From the NCBI RefSeq assembly GCF_020882245.1, contig NC_083598.1, positions 53,977,858 through 54,041,857 of the forward strand: DNA of 64,000 nt, written 5' to 3'. Positions 26,001-41,000 of this stretch are shown here, piece after piece. Every line of letters starts with the position of its first letter. The stretch's first letter is position 1. The DNA is from Rhopalosiphum padi (lineage: Eukaryota; Arthropoda; Insecta; Hemiptera; Aphididae). A program made the translations under genes and the position numbers. The notes under the pieces were generated by a model. It had not been told where the DNA came from. It did not search any database and was given only the letters and a program-made list of their open reading frames with translations.

Positions 26001-29000
26001 TCTCTCATCAAAAACTCTAAAATAAGAATTTTTGAGTTTTGTTAGATATTCGAATAGCTAGAAATAAAACATTTATTATTGAAATAATATTGGTGAAATT
26101 ACGTAAAATTCAATAAATTGGTAAACAGATTTAGATGTGTAAGCTTTTTTTTATATTTTCAAATAAAATACAATATATGTTAATTCTCGTACCTTTTAAA
26201 AACTTTCATTACATTTTTACATAATATTTTAATATTTTTTTTCCTATTTTGCTAGCTATCATTAAAAATGTTCACAGAATAAAGCTCTTAATATATATAT
26301 ATTTAATTGTTTTTTATTGCTTGATGTTGATAAAATAAATTTTAATTTTAATTTTCTACAAACAATATACTGTGCTAAAAGGACCCGCAGTTACACTACT
26401 GGTTCATACTTTATTATAATTAAAAGTGAAAATAAAAAAACCCGTTCATTGAGAAAATAATTACGGGTGGAACTTTGGGTTAACTTTAAAAATGTATGCG
26501 GAAATGCTGTAATACCTACCACTATTGGTTATCACCAGTTGTAGCAATAAAATAACAACGATGATACTTTTTCCCTACGAAACATTAATAATAATAATAA
26601 CAATAGTTAAGTGTACCCGTGTATAATTGGACGGTGTTTGGTAGAAATGGTTCAAGTCTAAAATCATAGTTTTTCAATAAACGAAAAAAACGTAATAAAT
26701 GGTACTCAATTCAAAAATATTCTGGTCTTATATGGTATATAATTATTGCAATTTTATATTTATTTTTAAATAAAAAATGAATTTATTATTGTTTACATGG
26801 ACTTATGTATTCAGTGCACATATTTTATGCATTTTCTAAAGATCATATCATTTCACATTAGATGAGAACATTTAATATAATAATATTGAACATTTGGAAG
26901 ATTTCAGGCATGCTCACCCCTTTTTCACTTAAATAATTTTGTTATCCAAAATTTGATTTTGGAATTTTTTAAATATGCTTCAAGATGATATTTTCTTATT
27001 TTAAAATTTTGTGTACTACATCAAGAGTGATGTAAACTTTTTTTTTCAAATGAAAATCTATTTTTCTACTGTAAATTATTTAGCAGATAATTATTTGTAA
27101 AATGTCGATGTATTAAAATAAATATTTGAACGAGTAATTTATCAGTTATTTAAACTTGCATTTTAAAGATATTAGCCAATAGGTCGGTAATAACGAGTTT
27201 AGAAGATATGGGGGCTACTGTTACGAATATTTGAACGTAATAGTTATAGTTGTTATTAACTTAACAAAGTTTATAATTTGTAATATTGATTCTAGTATTT
27301 ATAATGAATCTAATATAACATTCTTTTTATATTTTTGTAAAACTATTTATAAGAACTATTTTCCTTAGTATAAATAGTTTAACAACTGAAATACTATTCG
27401 TTTGAATTTTGAATTATAATTTATAGATTCATCGGCATTTACAAAAAATATTAACTAATACATAATCTATTCTTAGTAAAATATAGTTGTTTTAATTTGA
27501 AAACAAAAGTTTAATCAAATACTTCTTAAGTAGTGCAAACAATTTTAATAATTATTGAAAACACGGTCTTTAAATATATTTAAAAAATTTCCGAAATTCA
27601 GAATCTGAATAAACTCAATATTAATCGATACATGTGCGGATGAGCAGGATCCACGAATCGCGCTGTATACTTATATGATATTTCATATTTTTTGTGTAAA
27701 TAGATCTATGGTAGAACTTTCGACTTCCGAGGCTTCTGTTGTGGTGGTAGTCGGCGACCGGGACTCGGCGCAAACGGTCTGGCGCCAGGCAGCCGCGCTC
27801 GGGCTTCTGCCCGCCGGCAACGTGGCTTGGTTGTGGCTGGACATCGGCAACACCGGCGGCGGCGTGAACGCGACCGGAAAGAGGAGAGGCAACGTGCCGG
27901 TGGGAATGCTGTCGCTGCGTCCGGTCGCACCACCGCAGGAGGACAAGCATACTATCAGGGCGGCAGTGCGCGTGTTCGCCGAGTGTATCAAGGACGTGAT
28001 GGCGGCCAGGTGTGAGAACTGGACACCTAAGGTGTCTAGGGTCGGGGACACGTGCGTGGACATTTTGCGGGGCTCCGAGTTCCCGAGTGATTTGTACAGG
28101 TGAGCCGACTGGGTTTATTATATTTTTCCACCGATCGCGCGCTTCGGTATATATTTTTAATAAAGCTGGCCAAAAGTGATATTATATAAATTCGATATGA
28201 CATGTCATTATTGTAAACGTTATCATTCGTTAAACTCACGAAATCATCTTTCGGACAACTCTGCAAACGGTTATGTTGTCGTTTTGATATGAGACATAAT
28301 ATACTGTTGAACCTCAATAATACATATTAATAATAATAATTTTATTTCTTCTCCGGTAAGCAATGTTTACAAGGTGTACTACACCTACAACTAAAAAATA
28401 TTTATTAGGGCACCTCCAAAGTCAAAGGATATAGTGGAGGTGAACGTTTAATTACATATGTAATTAGTAAACCTATTAACAATGTTAAATATTATTGAAT
28501 AAATAAATTAGTAAAAATAGTCTTAATTGAAAATTAGCACAAATCTATTTAAAATTATATATTATTTAAATCTAAACAGTTAAATTAAAGTAAAATTAAA
28601 AAAATAATGAATACGTATTTTATGATCACCATAAAAAAAAAAAAAAAAAAAAAAAATGAATTAACATGAAATTCACAAAAATTAATTCTCCATTTAAGTG
28701 AGATTTAGTGAAATATTATTATCTTTAACAAATCGTGTTTTATGACTTATAATTACGAGTAGGAGAATTTATTAATTGTATAAATGTACTTAAAAATAAC
28801 AGCAAAAACATATAATGTACGAAGAGACATAATATTTAAAATTGTACATTCATTATATAAATAAGTTCTTGGTAACAGTAGACTTATTGAATATATATTT
28901 TACAAGGTAATTTAAAGTTGTACGTAACTTTTGAATATGGTTGTTATAAGCGATACTCCAAAATGCCATACTAAAAAACACATTGCACTAGAGATTTATA

Positions 29001-32000
29001 AATCGTTGTTAAAACGTTAACTATTAAGATATTTCACATATATTTAAATACATAAGAAATTTTACGAACCGATATTATTACTTTATTAATGTCCATTTCA
29101 AGAATTCATTAAAGTATACACCTAAATGTTTTCAGTGAATGTTAAATTAATTGAAGAACAGATCCAATTATTTATATCACTTTTACAAGATACAGTATAC
29201 ACTATTAATTTGTCAAAACTTAATTATTGTTATTCTTAATTATTTTAAAATGTATAAAGTTAGATTTAGTTGCAATGAATTATTGTTAAGCTAATTTTTT
29301 ATTAAATTAATAGCTTTATTAGTATCATATTTAAGGTCACGTAGGCAAGAGTTACTAACAAGAAAAACCATATCATCAGCAAAACACAGTACTTTACCTC
29401 AAACATTCTGGTTAAGTAAACCATTTATACAAATTAATGATCCAAGTACAGTATCTTGAGGTAAAGAATAATTAATTCATTTTTCATCACTTTAAACATA
29501 ATTAATTTTTACTTTTTGGTTTCTATTTATGTCATAGAATTTTAATATACTTAGTAAAATTTCTCTTTCTCTACAATATTCAAGTATTTTAAACAAAATG
29601 CCATGATAAACAGAATCAAAAAGTTTTTTTAAGTCTAAAAATTCACCAACAATATGTGTTTTAAATAAAAATTATCATAAATATATTTAGTAGAACAATA
29701 TATAGCATCTTTAAGAGATAATTTATTCCTGAAATAAAATTGGTTATTATTAAATTAAATATTATGATTATTTAGAAAGTTAACAAGTCTGATTTTTATG
29801 CAATTTTTTAAGCAGTTTACCTATAGTCATTGGTAGGGTAATTGGTTTATAGTTGTTACAATATCTTCATTCTTAAAAAGTGGAATAACTATTGACTTTT
29901 TACACTTGAGGGAAATGCACCAACAATAAAGCATTTATTGAGAATTTATACAGAATAATTGAATATACATACTATTTTTTGTAAACTTATTGAATACTGT
30001 ATTTAGGTATATTGTATACATAGTAAAAGTAAAAACAACATGATATAAAACTCAATTATGTGGTGTTGATATTATTTTTGTTGTGTTTTGTAGTATACGA
30101 CAAATATTTAAATTAATCAAAGTATTTTTTATATTTAATCGATTTAAGGAAATTTAGAATATTGTTTTATAGAATTCAAAATGTTATGAGAATAATATTA
30201 TCAAGTTTTTAAATCAATATTTTGATTATAATTATTTTAAAACATTTGAGTATATGAATTTTATAAATTTAAACTTTTTGTCTGGTATGCGGTTAAAGAT
30301 AATATTAATTCTATATTCTTGTTATGTATACGTGGTTTATATATACGATAGAACACAGGTAGCTAAAGTTCTCAAACTATCTTAATTATATAGGTAGAAA
30401 TAGATTTGAGGCAAACGAAAATCAAACCTTTTTAGTTTTGGCGGAATATGAGAAATAGTTATGATAATATATCATATTAAAATGTTACTTTACTCAATTG
30501 TGAAACAATTTAACGTTTCTCACAAAATTGTTATCATGAGATACCAAAAACAGATTACACGTCCACAGTGTACCTATAATGCCTAACCAAAGCGCCGTGT
30601 TACCATAATTTTATTACTGAAATTCTTTTACATAATTTTGTCAACAACGGTTCATAATCCTATATCATAAATTACCCATTACCATAATACACACACACAA
30701 AAAAAAAACTAAACAAAGTATAATGGAGGCGTGTCTATGCTATTTTTCGGAATTGATTCTATATATGTTCATATACATTATATATTATATAGATCATATA
30801 GGCATTCATATATTTAGGTGTGTTTTCAAATAAAAATTTGAATGTGTAGAATATAAAAGCTGCTAAAGAATTTTTTGTTTATTTGGCTATTACTTATAAA
30901 CTACTTGTAACTAACATAACAAAACCAAGAATATTTATGTTAACATAATAGGAATCAAACTTCAGATGATTTAAACAAGACATTATAGACATTTTTTACG
31001 AGCTTACTTTATTGTTCTGGTCATATGAATGTTTAAAAAAAAAAATACTTTAAAGTATGACTACCAATGTAATATGCATATAATTATACATTTCTATTTT
31101 AATTTTGAACAGTTAAAAAAAATTAAAAAAGTACAAGAAAAATAAGTGTCTAAGATCGATAGAAACTGCCTCATTCCTGTGTACATTCCTGTGTATATCA
31201 CTAAAATTGCATTTAATAATATGTACAATTGATTAACTATGCCGGACACGTTTTTCCGTCTGTAGATTGTAAAAAAGACATCGAAAATTACTTCTAATCC
31301 CATCGTTAAACTAACTTATCCAGGACCGCTTTTGTCAATTTTACGAATTGGACGATTCAGTATAGGTTCGTTGAAATATAATATTATTATATTGTGGCAT
31401 AGGTATCAGATGTGTGGTTTACGTTATATGCACTATGTATACTATATATCTGGTGCCATGGTACATTAATTTTGGATTGGTTTTGTTACAGTTGTGTTTA
31501 CGATATCATGTTGTTTTACTGAAAAGTACGGTGAAACTAATTTAAAAAAAATTAAACATGTCTCTAACCCAAAATGTAGACATTTCTCGTCTTTACAGAC
31601 TCATTTGATAATTATCTTTAAGTTGTACTAACATAACTTTTTATTTATAAATTATTTTTTTATTACTTGAAATAAAAATAATATTAATTAATATGTTAAA
31701 TATTATACAAATATACAAAGACTATCCGATTAATTTACAAAATAATATTTTTATAGTTAAATTGTTTTACAAATGCTTGAATACAATGAAAAAGTTATCA
31801 TTTACTAATATTAAGAGATACAATAATGCAACTATATTTTATAAATATAAGTAATATTTTTAAACATATTTTTAAAATATCACTTTTAATCGATAAAATA
31901 AGCTTGAATAATTTATGAGTGGTTCTCATTTGCACATACATATAAAAATCAAATTAAAAATGATTCGGACGCAATACTATAACTCATTAGGGAACTTGTA

Positions 32001-35000
32001 ATTCCAGTATAACTATATAGTACGTTGGGCGTACCTTAATAATTGTATATGCATATTATAAATAATACATTTAAACAAATATATATGCATCCTTCTTTAT
32101 GCTATTAAATTCGAAAGTAATTACAGTCCACTGATATACAATATTTCTTTCAAATTTTTTTAATTTTATAGCTTACAAATGTGATTAGACGTAATAACTA
32201 ATAGATAAATAAAAATATAAGGCATGATTAAACTTATAATAATTATTGTAAATTTACAAAATCATTAACTTTTTTTATATACCTCAGATTTAAGGTGAGA
32301 CTGAACGTGTTTGTGATTTTGTAAAATATGATGCCCAAACCCCAAGACAAGCTGTGCCTATTATTTATCGTTTGTTTTTTATTCAGGTAAAATAATATAC
32401 GACGAGCACATTATTCACGGCCCGCTATAATAACCTAATTTATAAGGAAACCAATTTTTCCTTTTTACCAAAGGTATTGAGAATCCTAAAAAAAATATCG
32501 GTGTAAAGGGGCTCATCTGTGTCCACTTTTCAATCGATATAAAGACTACTCTAATCTTTTAGAGAGTTTTTACTGCTACAAAAACAATTTCACCCTTCTA
32601 TAAATATATAATAATATCAAAGGAAATTAGTGATACTCATATGAACATTTATATATATTTTACTTGTGAAGATAAATTTAGTTTGTACTTTTACCAATTA
32701 GGTAAAAACTAGCATTTTTAAGGAAGCATATTTTTAAATTATAGAAATAATATTGATGTATTTCAACTTAACTCCATAAATTTGTGAAAATACACATGTA
32801 TTTGTAAACGTACATCTTATAAGTAAATTTTAAATACTTAAACACGATATTGATAGAATAAAATCATTAATTACATAGATAAAAATGTAATATATATATA
32901 TATCTGTCACTTACATCAGCATAATAACATAACTCCATTATATTATGGTAACTTAGCTTATAAAACATTTCTCTTATCGAAAATGTAGCAAACGGCTTAA
33001 TCGTATACATTTACAATGGCCAATGTTCATTACCTCGATGAAATTGCGTATACGAACGACTGTACATTCAGGAGCTCGTTTTAACAATCGTGTGTATCGA
33101 CTATCGATTGATTCGGACGTACATTCCATAATCTAATTTAGTGTGCCGTTTCTCAACATAGGAAATAGTTCGGCCGTCCTTTAAAATAAACGTGCGTTAT
33201 GTGATAATTTCTATTTTTAATGGATTTGTTATTCCTCATAAACTTTTGCACAACATACATTCCAATCATATCAATGTTATGATTAAAGGCGTCCAGCTGA
33301 CACTATATGTTCTGTTACGGACGCTGTATAATGATATCGGCGATCGGGCAGATCCCGAGGGTTTGTTCCATGTACCAACGCTGTTGGTGGAAAAGAGGTG
33401 TACTCGAAATTATTGTGTCGTGTAATACCAATAAATCACGTATACAATGTACGGGAAATCTCCCCGAAACAAACACAACCGGCATTTTGCGAGACGTTTT
33501 TTGCAATGACAATTACGAGCACAGCACACGTACATAAACTGCGAAACTCGGTATATAATATTATCATCACGGATCGAGAGGTAATTGGGTTTTTTGTTCA
33601 CTGTAGACTTTAAGCGTTTTTTTTCTCGTTGAAGTGAATATTTATAACATTGTTTCATCACGGTAACAATTGTAAAGGACTATTATATAATATAAAGTCA
33701 TATAGATAAGACGAACATTATGCGTGTACGGTATACCAATGCAAAAAGTAATACGTAGGTGCATACTAATTCAGTATTTGATTGCTTTATTACGTAAAAA
33801 AACAGAAAACTCGCTTATACTGTATCATAAATGAGTTTCGAGAATATATCGAGTTATTGTGCAGAGGTCATCGTAATAAATGAGTGTGTTTAATTTGAAT
33901 TTAACAATAAATCATCGTATAATATTAAAAAAAAAAAAAAACAATAATTGTGACCAAATGATATATTATCAGCTTATATTAAGGTACAGTATATTAGATT
34001 AACCTGGAAAGTTTAATTAATATTAGCCAGAAAAATATCATATAAGCTAGAACTGACTTATCGTAGAACGGCGTGAGTATATTATATTTCATTATATAAA
34101 TACAATATATACGAGTATATCAAAGATTTTTTCAATTTTTAGTTTACATCACTTAAAAACCAATGTACAATATATTATTTGAAAAATAGTGGTTTGTTTC
34201 AGTCTGCTGAGACATAAGTTCTTAAAAATGTGACAATTTTTATATTTATAATTGTGTGTTCTCCCTATAGCCAGATGTATAGATCCACTCCTAGTAAAAA
34301 CTAGATCAAACTTTTTATGAAAAACCACTTTAATATCAAAGATAAGAATAAATTTTCTTGTTTCGATCCGGTCATAACGTGATGACAGACGCACGTATAA
34401 AATAAACCACGCACATAATTGTGAAACTATTACATTCATTGCTCTGCACGCAGAATCTAGAATTACATTTTATTTTACACTACTTATGTCTTATATCACA
34501 TTGAAATAGTTTTACTTTATACATTTTTTAATAATAATATTTTTTATAACTACCTTTGTTTGAAATCTGTTCTATTAATATGCATCAATGGTTATATTAC
34601 AATCAGAAATTTAAATAATGAGAGTATATTGTTATCTGTAGATAATAACACAAATATATAATATTTCATAGTAAAATAATAATATTGTTCACGTACCAAC
34701 ATATACATTTTCTAGGTCAAATGCAACATATTATGATGTGAAACCTATATAAATAATTACAAAATAATTTACAACGATTTTCTTTTAACCTAAATTAAAT
34801 TAAAATTGCATGAGTATCAAGAAAAACAAGAAATTAATACCAATGACTAAAATATTTTTTTAATTTGAATTTGTGTTGTACACTGCTTTAGTTTTTCATG
34901 AAATATGAGTAAGTAGTATAATGAATAGCAAATTCAATTGGAATTTCTGAGAACTCATTGATTTATAGCGTATACATTGTCATCCCTTTTTCTTATTCAC

Positions 35001-38000
35001 TGTGGATATTTATTTTTTCTTCAATAATTTATTGACGAATTTGCGAAATGAATTATATAATTGTCATTATAATTAAATTTGAAGTAATTTGCGAATGTTC
35101 ATTGCGATGTGTTCATCGCGTACACTGTGCACATACGTCGTTTATTTGTTTTCTGCGATTTTCAACATCAAAAGAAGCCTCTTTAACCATAGTAAACCAC
35201 AAAGCTTTTGTCACGTTCCTGTATTATTCTTGTCTTGAATATCCTTAAGAGAATTTAATTAGTAATTATTTAAAACTAATCGAAACTAGAATAATCAATT
35301 TAGGATAGTAGTTACTAAGTATTATTCTAAATACTGAGTGTATAGTATGTAACAACAAACTACTATTATACCTACTTTTTGTTCATATATTTTTGCTAAT
35401 ACAAATAAGTACACGTAAAATGAGCTAAATAGTTAATGGGTCTTTTATTTACTTTATTGAAATTGCTAGACCTGTTGAAAAACAAAATTATTTAAATAGT
35501 ATCTTTTTCATTTTTAAATTTAACAGTAACATGACTATTTCAAAGTATTATTTTTCAGTTTATTCTTACTAAAATTAAATTGTGAATAATTTTTAACATA
35601 ATATTATGTTAAGTTTTTGTACATTTTCTACAGATATTATATTTTCCGTGCAATATTATATAATAACATAAATAATAAATGGATAATATTTGTTTTTCCA
35701 TTATATTATGATTATTTATGAATAAAAACGAAATATTGTATAATTTAATACGTACTATATCATAATGGTGTATAACATACACACTATAAAATCTCTTTAA
35801 TCCAAATTAATGTGAATGTTTTGTCCAACAAAATATATTAACAGTCAAATTAATTAAAATGTATAAAAAAACAAAATATCACACCACTATCTTTTTCAGA
35901 CACCTTGTATACTATTGATTTTCGTGATTAACATTTTTGCAAGGATATAAGGTGCAATAGGTAGGTAGGTGTACAAGATGAGTTTTCCATCGTGTATGTT
36001 ACCTACCTAAAAATATTTTCAACTCATTATATTTTTAAATGTAGCAATATTGTTTGGCTACATTCAAACATCGTTATGTATATTTTGATAATTATACATA
36101 AACTCAATAGTGTATTTTAAGATTTATTTTGCTTTAAATATACGATTATAAAATTCGAAATGATTTATTTATGCATTTAGTTAATATTTTAAAAGTTGAA
36201 TTATTAATTTTCATACAATTATAAAATACTTAATGGAGATGAACAATTTAATTTTTAAATGATCCGGAAAAATCATATTTACACAAGAATTCATAAAATA
36301 ATTTAAGAGTTATTAAGGACATCGGAGTCAAATAAAACGGCGTGGCGTGTCATTATTCAGTAACTCACTATATTATGTGCTCGCGTATAAAAGCATTCTA
36401 TTCGAACTTGATTCCGAACTTGTGGTTGCCCGCGTTAATGGTGTATATCACATGTATGCATTTATATACACACACTCAAATATTTATACATATATATATA
36501 TATATTACATAATATTATATCGACCAATGACGTTCCCATGATTAATGTTTGAAGTTGTCTCGATGCTTTCATAACTGGTTTTCGCTGTCCTTTCCTCGAC
36601 CAGTCGTGCATCCACACGCATTTCACAGTCTTTTATCATAGCTGTCGTTATTATATTATTGTTCTTTAAGCCCCAGCTATAACCACGTGTGTAACATCCG
36701 AATGATTAATCGGCGAGGTTTTCGCATAATGAATGGTTCCGGAAACGGGACGATTCGCCCGCGGCCTGCGACAGAATCGACATTATCTGTTTTGCAGGAA
36801 AGGCGGTGGACTGTCAGTGCCACAGTTTGGGTTATATCAGTGGTGGTTGTGGTGGTAGTGTTTATAGTAGGGTATCCGATAGTAGTGGTGGTGATGGTGG
36901 TGACGGTGCAATAGTGGCATGACGAAACGATAAAAAAAAAAAAAATCGAACTCGGACCAATAAATAATGACTGTGCCGGGAAAACTTCTGGGACAAAATT
37001 TCCGGTATATCAAATTGAGAAGAGGGGATGTTTACTTTTCCTCTGTCTGCCCTTATTTCTATCGAAAAAAAAATAAAGTCAATACCGGCCGGGTTGACGT
37101 CGACATTTTTGTTTTCCTACATTTAACAAGATTATTTTGATTATACTACGTTTACGTACTAAAATATGTTAGAGGTATGCACAATACGCCAGGAAGAAAA
37201 CAATTATAAGACGGACTTTTTTTTATTCTTTTAATAAGGATTAATTTTATTTGCAAATAACAGTATAATATATATATTCTGTTTTAAAACAATAAAAGTC
37301 TGTTTTTGAATTGTCAATATTATCGATTGTTTATTTATTTCTTTTGTCGCCAACTGCGGAAATGTTCTACCTGTATTACTTTCACTATTATGATATATTT
37401 ATAGTTAAATTATGAAAATCTAGTTGGATTCGAATGCAATTTTTCTTCATAAAACGTAGACGATGTACACATATATATTATGCATAAACTGTGTACTTCG
37501 ACAAACATGACTAGAGTTAGGAAGTGAAAACATGTAGCACAATGTTAAAAATTCCCTGTGGTCACGTATTTGGGATCTGGATTATTTAACCCTAACTGTA
37601 TGACTAGAAAGTTCGTCACTGCACCACGTTTGCAGCCTTGTGAATTTGAATCTACTCTTTACGTGATCGATTTACGGTTTTTTCTTTTTTTTAAATGTTA
37701 AATACATTATAAAAACACCATTAAACCTACCTTATTGCACAAAGCACACATACATAAATGTAACAACGACGTTTCTTAAAGTGGATTTTATAAGTGAATT
37801 TTAAAATATTTAAACATATATAAAATTGGAAAATATATTTTATAAAAATTAATTCCAATTCTTTTATTTTTCAAAAGTTTTATACATGTCAAACAGATTT
37901 TTCATATAAAACATTCAACTTCTGAATAAATAAAAATGTAACTGAGTTAACCCATATTTTAATTTTGTGATATACATGATATTTATTTTTTATACTCTTC

Positions 38001-41000
38001 TGTAGTATATAAAATATATTCCCTTATAATATTATGATTTTGTGAGGTAGTACGATCTACGTCAGTAGAAAAAATTGCAAAACACTATATTACATTGTTT
38101 TATAGTTAACTTTTAATTAATTTTTAGACAAACGAATAGTCTTTAGAGTTTAGCCGTCAATTATTTTATACACAGTAATTAATATAAGTGTTTTTTACTA
38201 AATAAATTCCACAATTTATCATGAAAGAATATTTATAGTTATTATTGTTATTTATAAAATCATTTTTAAACTAATAATAATTTGTTTTGGATCATTAATA
38301 TATTTTATGAACTTATTTTTATCCAGACAGATTATAATTTAACTGTAAATATATTAATGTTTTAGAAGAAAGGATAGTTTAAACTTTTAAGTCATAGTTG
38401 GATATATTCAAATAATACAACTAACTAAAGGTTAGATAGAATTAAAAAATATGGTTATAAAATAATTTTCCATTTCTTAGTATATAATATTGTTTTACTT
38501 TTAGAGTACATTTATACATTCGTTTATAATTTAAAATGTTAAGCATTTCAAAATTACAAGTACTTAACGTTATACATATAAATGATAGCATTTTTAATCA
38601 ATAATTAAATAAATATTATACTATATCAGTTACAGTGCTAAAAAAAAATATAAATATTTTAAACATTTAAAATAATGATATTTTTATAAGAATTACAATT
38701 TTAATATTATATAAGATTTTTAAAATATATGCATATACGTGTTATACTGTATTATCTATCTTCTTATAAATATAAAATGTATTAAATAATATCTATTTTT
38801 ATAATAAGTACTTATGTATTGACAGCGATCAAGCATGATAGTGAAGAAATATTAGTGTGCCCATTAAATATCGGAATTGGTATTATATGAACTTGACAAA
38901 TTAATATTTGAATTACTGTGACGCGCGTGTTCAAGCTATATAAGCTTATCTATATGTTGATTTTATGATTTATTAGTTGATTAAAATATCGATGTAGTCA
39001 ACCAAGAGAGAACTAATATCACGATTTTAATTACGATCTAAATTATAATATAATATCATAAATATTTTATACAAATAAAATAACCTAGTAAACAATTTTG
39101 AAAAATTATTCAAATTAGACATTGACATGTGCAAAAAATTATTAAAAATATGTAATAATCAATTTAATTTAAAAAAATAAATAATAAAATTATATAATTT
39201 ATAGCAATGAAATATTATATAAGTATGTATAAGCATAATACGAGTATGAAAAATATGTTAAATTATATAGCTTATACAAGTATTGATGCTAATATTTAAA
39301 TCTATTTTTATTGCATTTTAGGATAGTGCACATTTAATCATGTGTTCCATAACACATGATTTCATTTTATTATGGATGCACTCTACTGGAAAATGAATGT
39401 AATATTGTACTTTGAGTATTAAAAAACAGAAAAATTATATTGTTTTCTTGAAAATTCTTAAACATAGAATTCGATATCATCACTAATATTTGTAACATTC
39501 CAATATAGTGTTTTATTAACTTAATCAAAAGTCATGATCATTAAATGTTTACTCAAAATTATAATTTTAAATATTATGTATGTTTTTTATACACGAATAG
39601 AACTTTTACATTTTTGAAATGCTTTTTTAAAAATTTACAGCGGTATGTAAAAATGTGTTAAAAGTAATATAAAATGAAAAGCTTTTTAAATAATTAACTA
39701 ATTATTGTTTTTGTGTACAAAAATAAGTAATCTACCTTTTTTTTACCATTTGTTTGATACATCGTAAATATAAAATTGCATTTTTTACACTCAAACACTT
39801 GAACATTTCAATAAATAATAACATTCAACCTTCTCCAAAAAATTTCCAACAATTATTATTCATATTTTGTATTATTATAGTAGTATTCTGCATAATGTTA
39901 CAATAGATAATCCCCGTTTCCACCAAAATGAACAATTTCTCTTTTTAGCTAAATTGGATGAAATTATATTCTTTTTTCCATTAGAAAGAAAATTTTTCCC
40001 TTTCAACAAAAATAAAAATAAATTAAATATGTATATAGGAAACGATAAAAAAAAAAAAACAAAAATTAAATATAAGACTTGAAAACATGATAGAAAATGT
40101 ATAGTTCTGATTTTTTTAAGAGTGTAAAAACTAATCATTAGTAGGTATATAATATTAAGTATCGAAAATATAATGATGTGAATTTTATTTATTCACAGTG
40201 GTTTTGATCCCGTATTAGTACAATATAAAATAATAATTTATATTTTTTTTTTTTGTGATTTATTTTTTTCATATTTAACATGTTAGTACATAATATACGA
40301 TAAAGAATTATTATTATTATCTTATATACTTTCAAAAAATTATTTTAATCATCAAAATATACGCGCGGAGTTTCATTTTTCAGGAAAATTAAAATGGGCT
40401 ACGCCTGTTAAACTATAATATTTTTAACATTAAGTGTAATTTATTCATCGGTAAATGAGCTATGCGGAGAATGGTTTTTTAAAATGTTTCGATTAATCAC
40501 TTTCGAACGTAAAATGGTAATACTTCTACGCACACTCTCACTTAGCTCACAATTGGAACAATAGCTTATTTTTAAGTTAACATATACGGACAATCATCTA
40601 TTTAAACAAACAGGTGATAGAATTAAAACCATGTTATGTAAAAAAAAATGCACGGATAAAAAATATATCACTCTAAAATAATTGAAATACTTCGAATGAC
40701 AACCCGTTATTCGTAGTTATTTTATAAAAGCTACTAATAGTTATAACACAGCGTATTTATTAATTTATTTTTTATTATGCTTGTTGTGCTCGACAACAAA
40801 TTGTATGTGCATTTCTTTCTAGATTTCGGTATTTCCTACGCTTAATCAAAAAAAAATTTATCTCTCAACATTCACAGAGCAGCATCGTCAACGGTCTTAA
40901 TATCGATTAGTTAAAATAATATTGTGTTACGCGTTATTATTACCGGGTGAGTGGTGATTTCGGAGATAACCTTTAAATTGCTTAGTAGCAACTTTACGGA

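Noticed and set aside
28036..28317. Minus-strand frames over exon 4 (for example 27621-27950, 27683-28063)
   Set aside because: These are shadows of the GC-rich receptor exon in other frames.
36687..36914. 75-codon frame with a Val-rich, membrane-like segment
   Set aside because: The hydrophobic run comes from an imperfect GTG repeat, and there is no splice-consistent link to the receptor exons.
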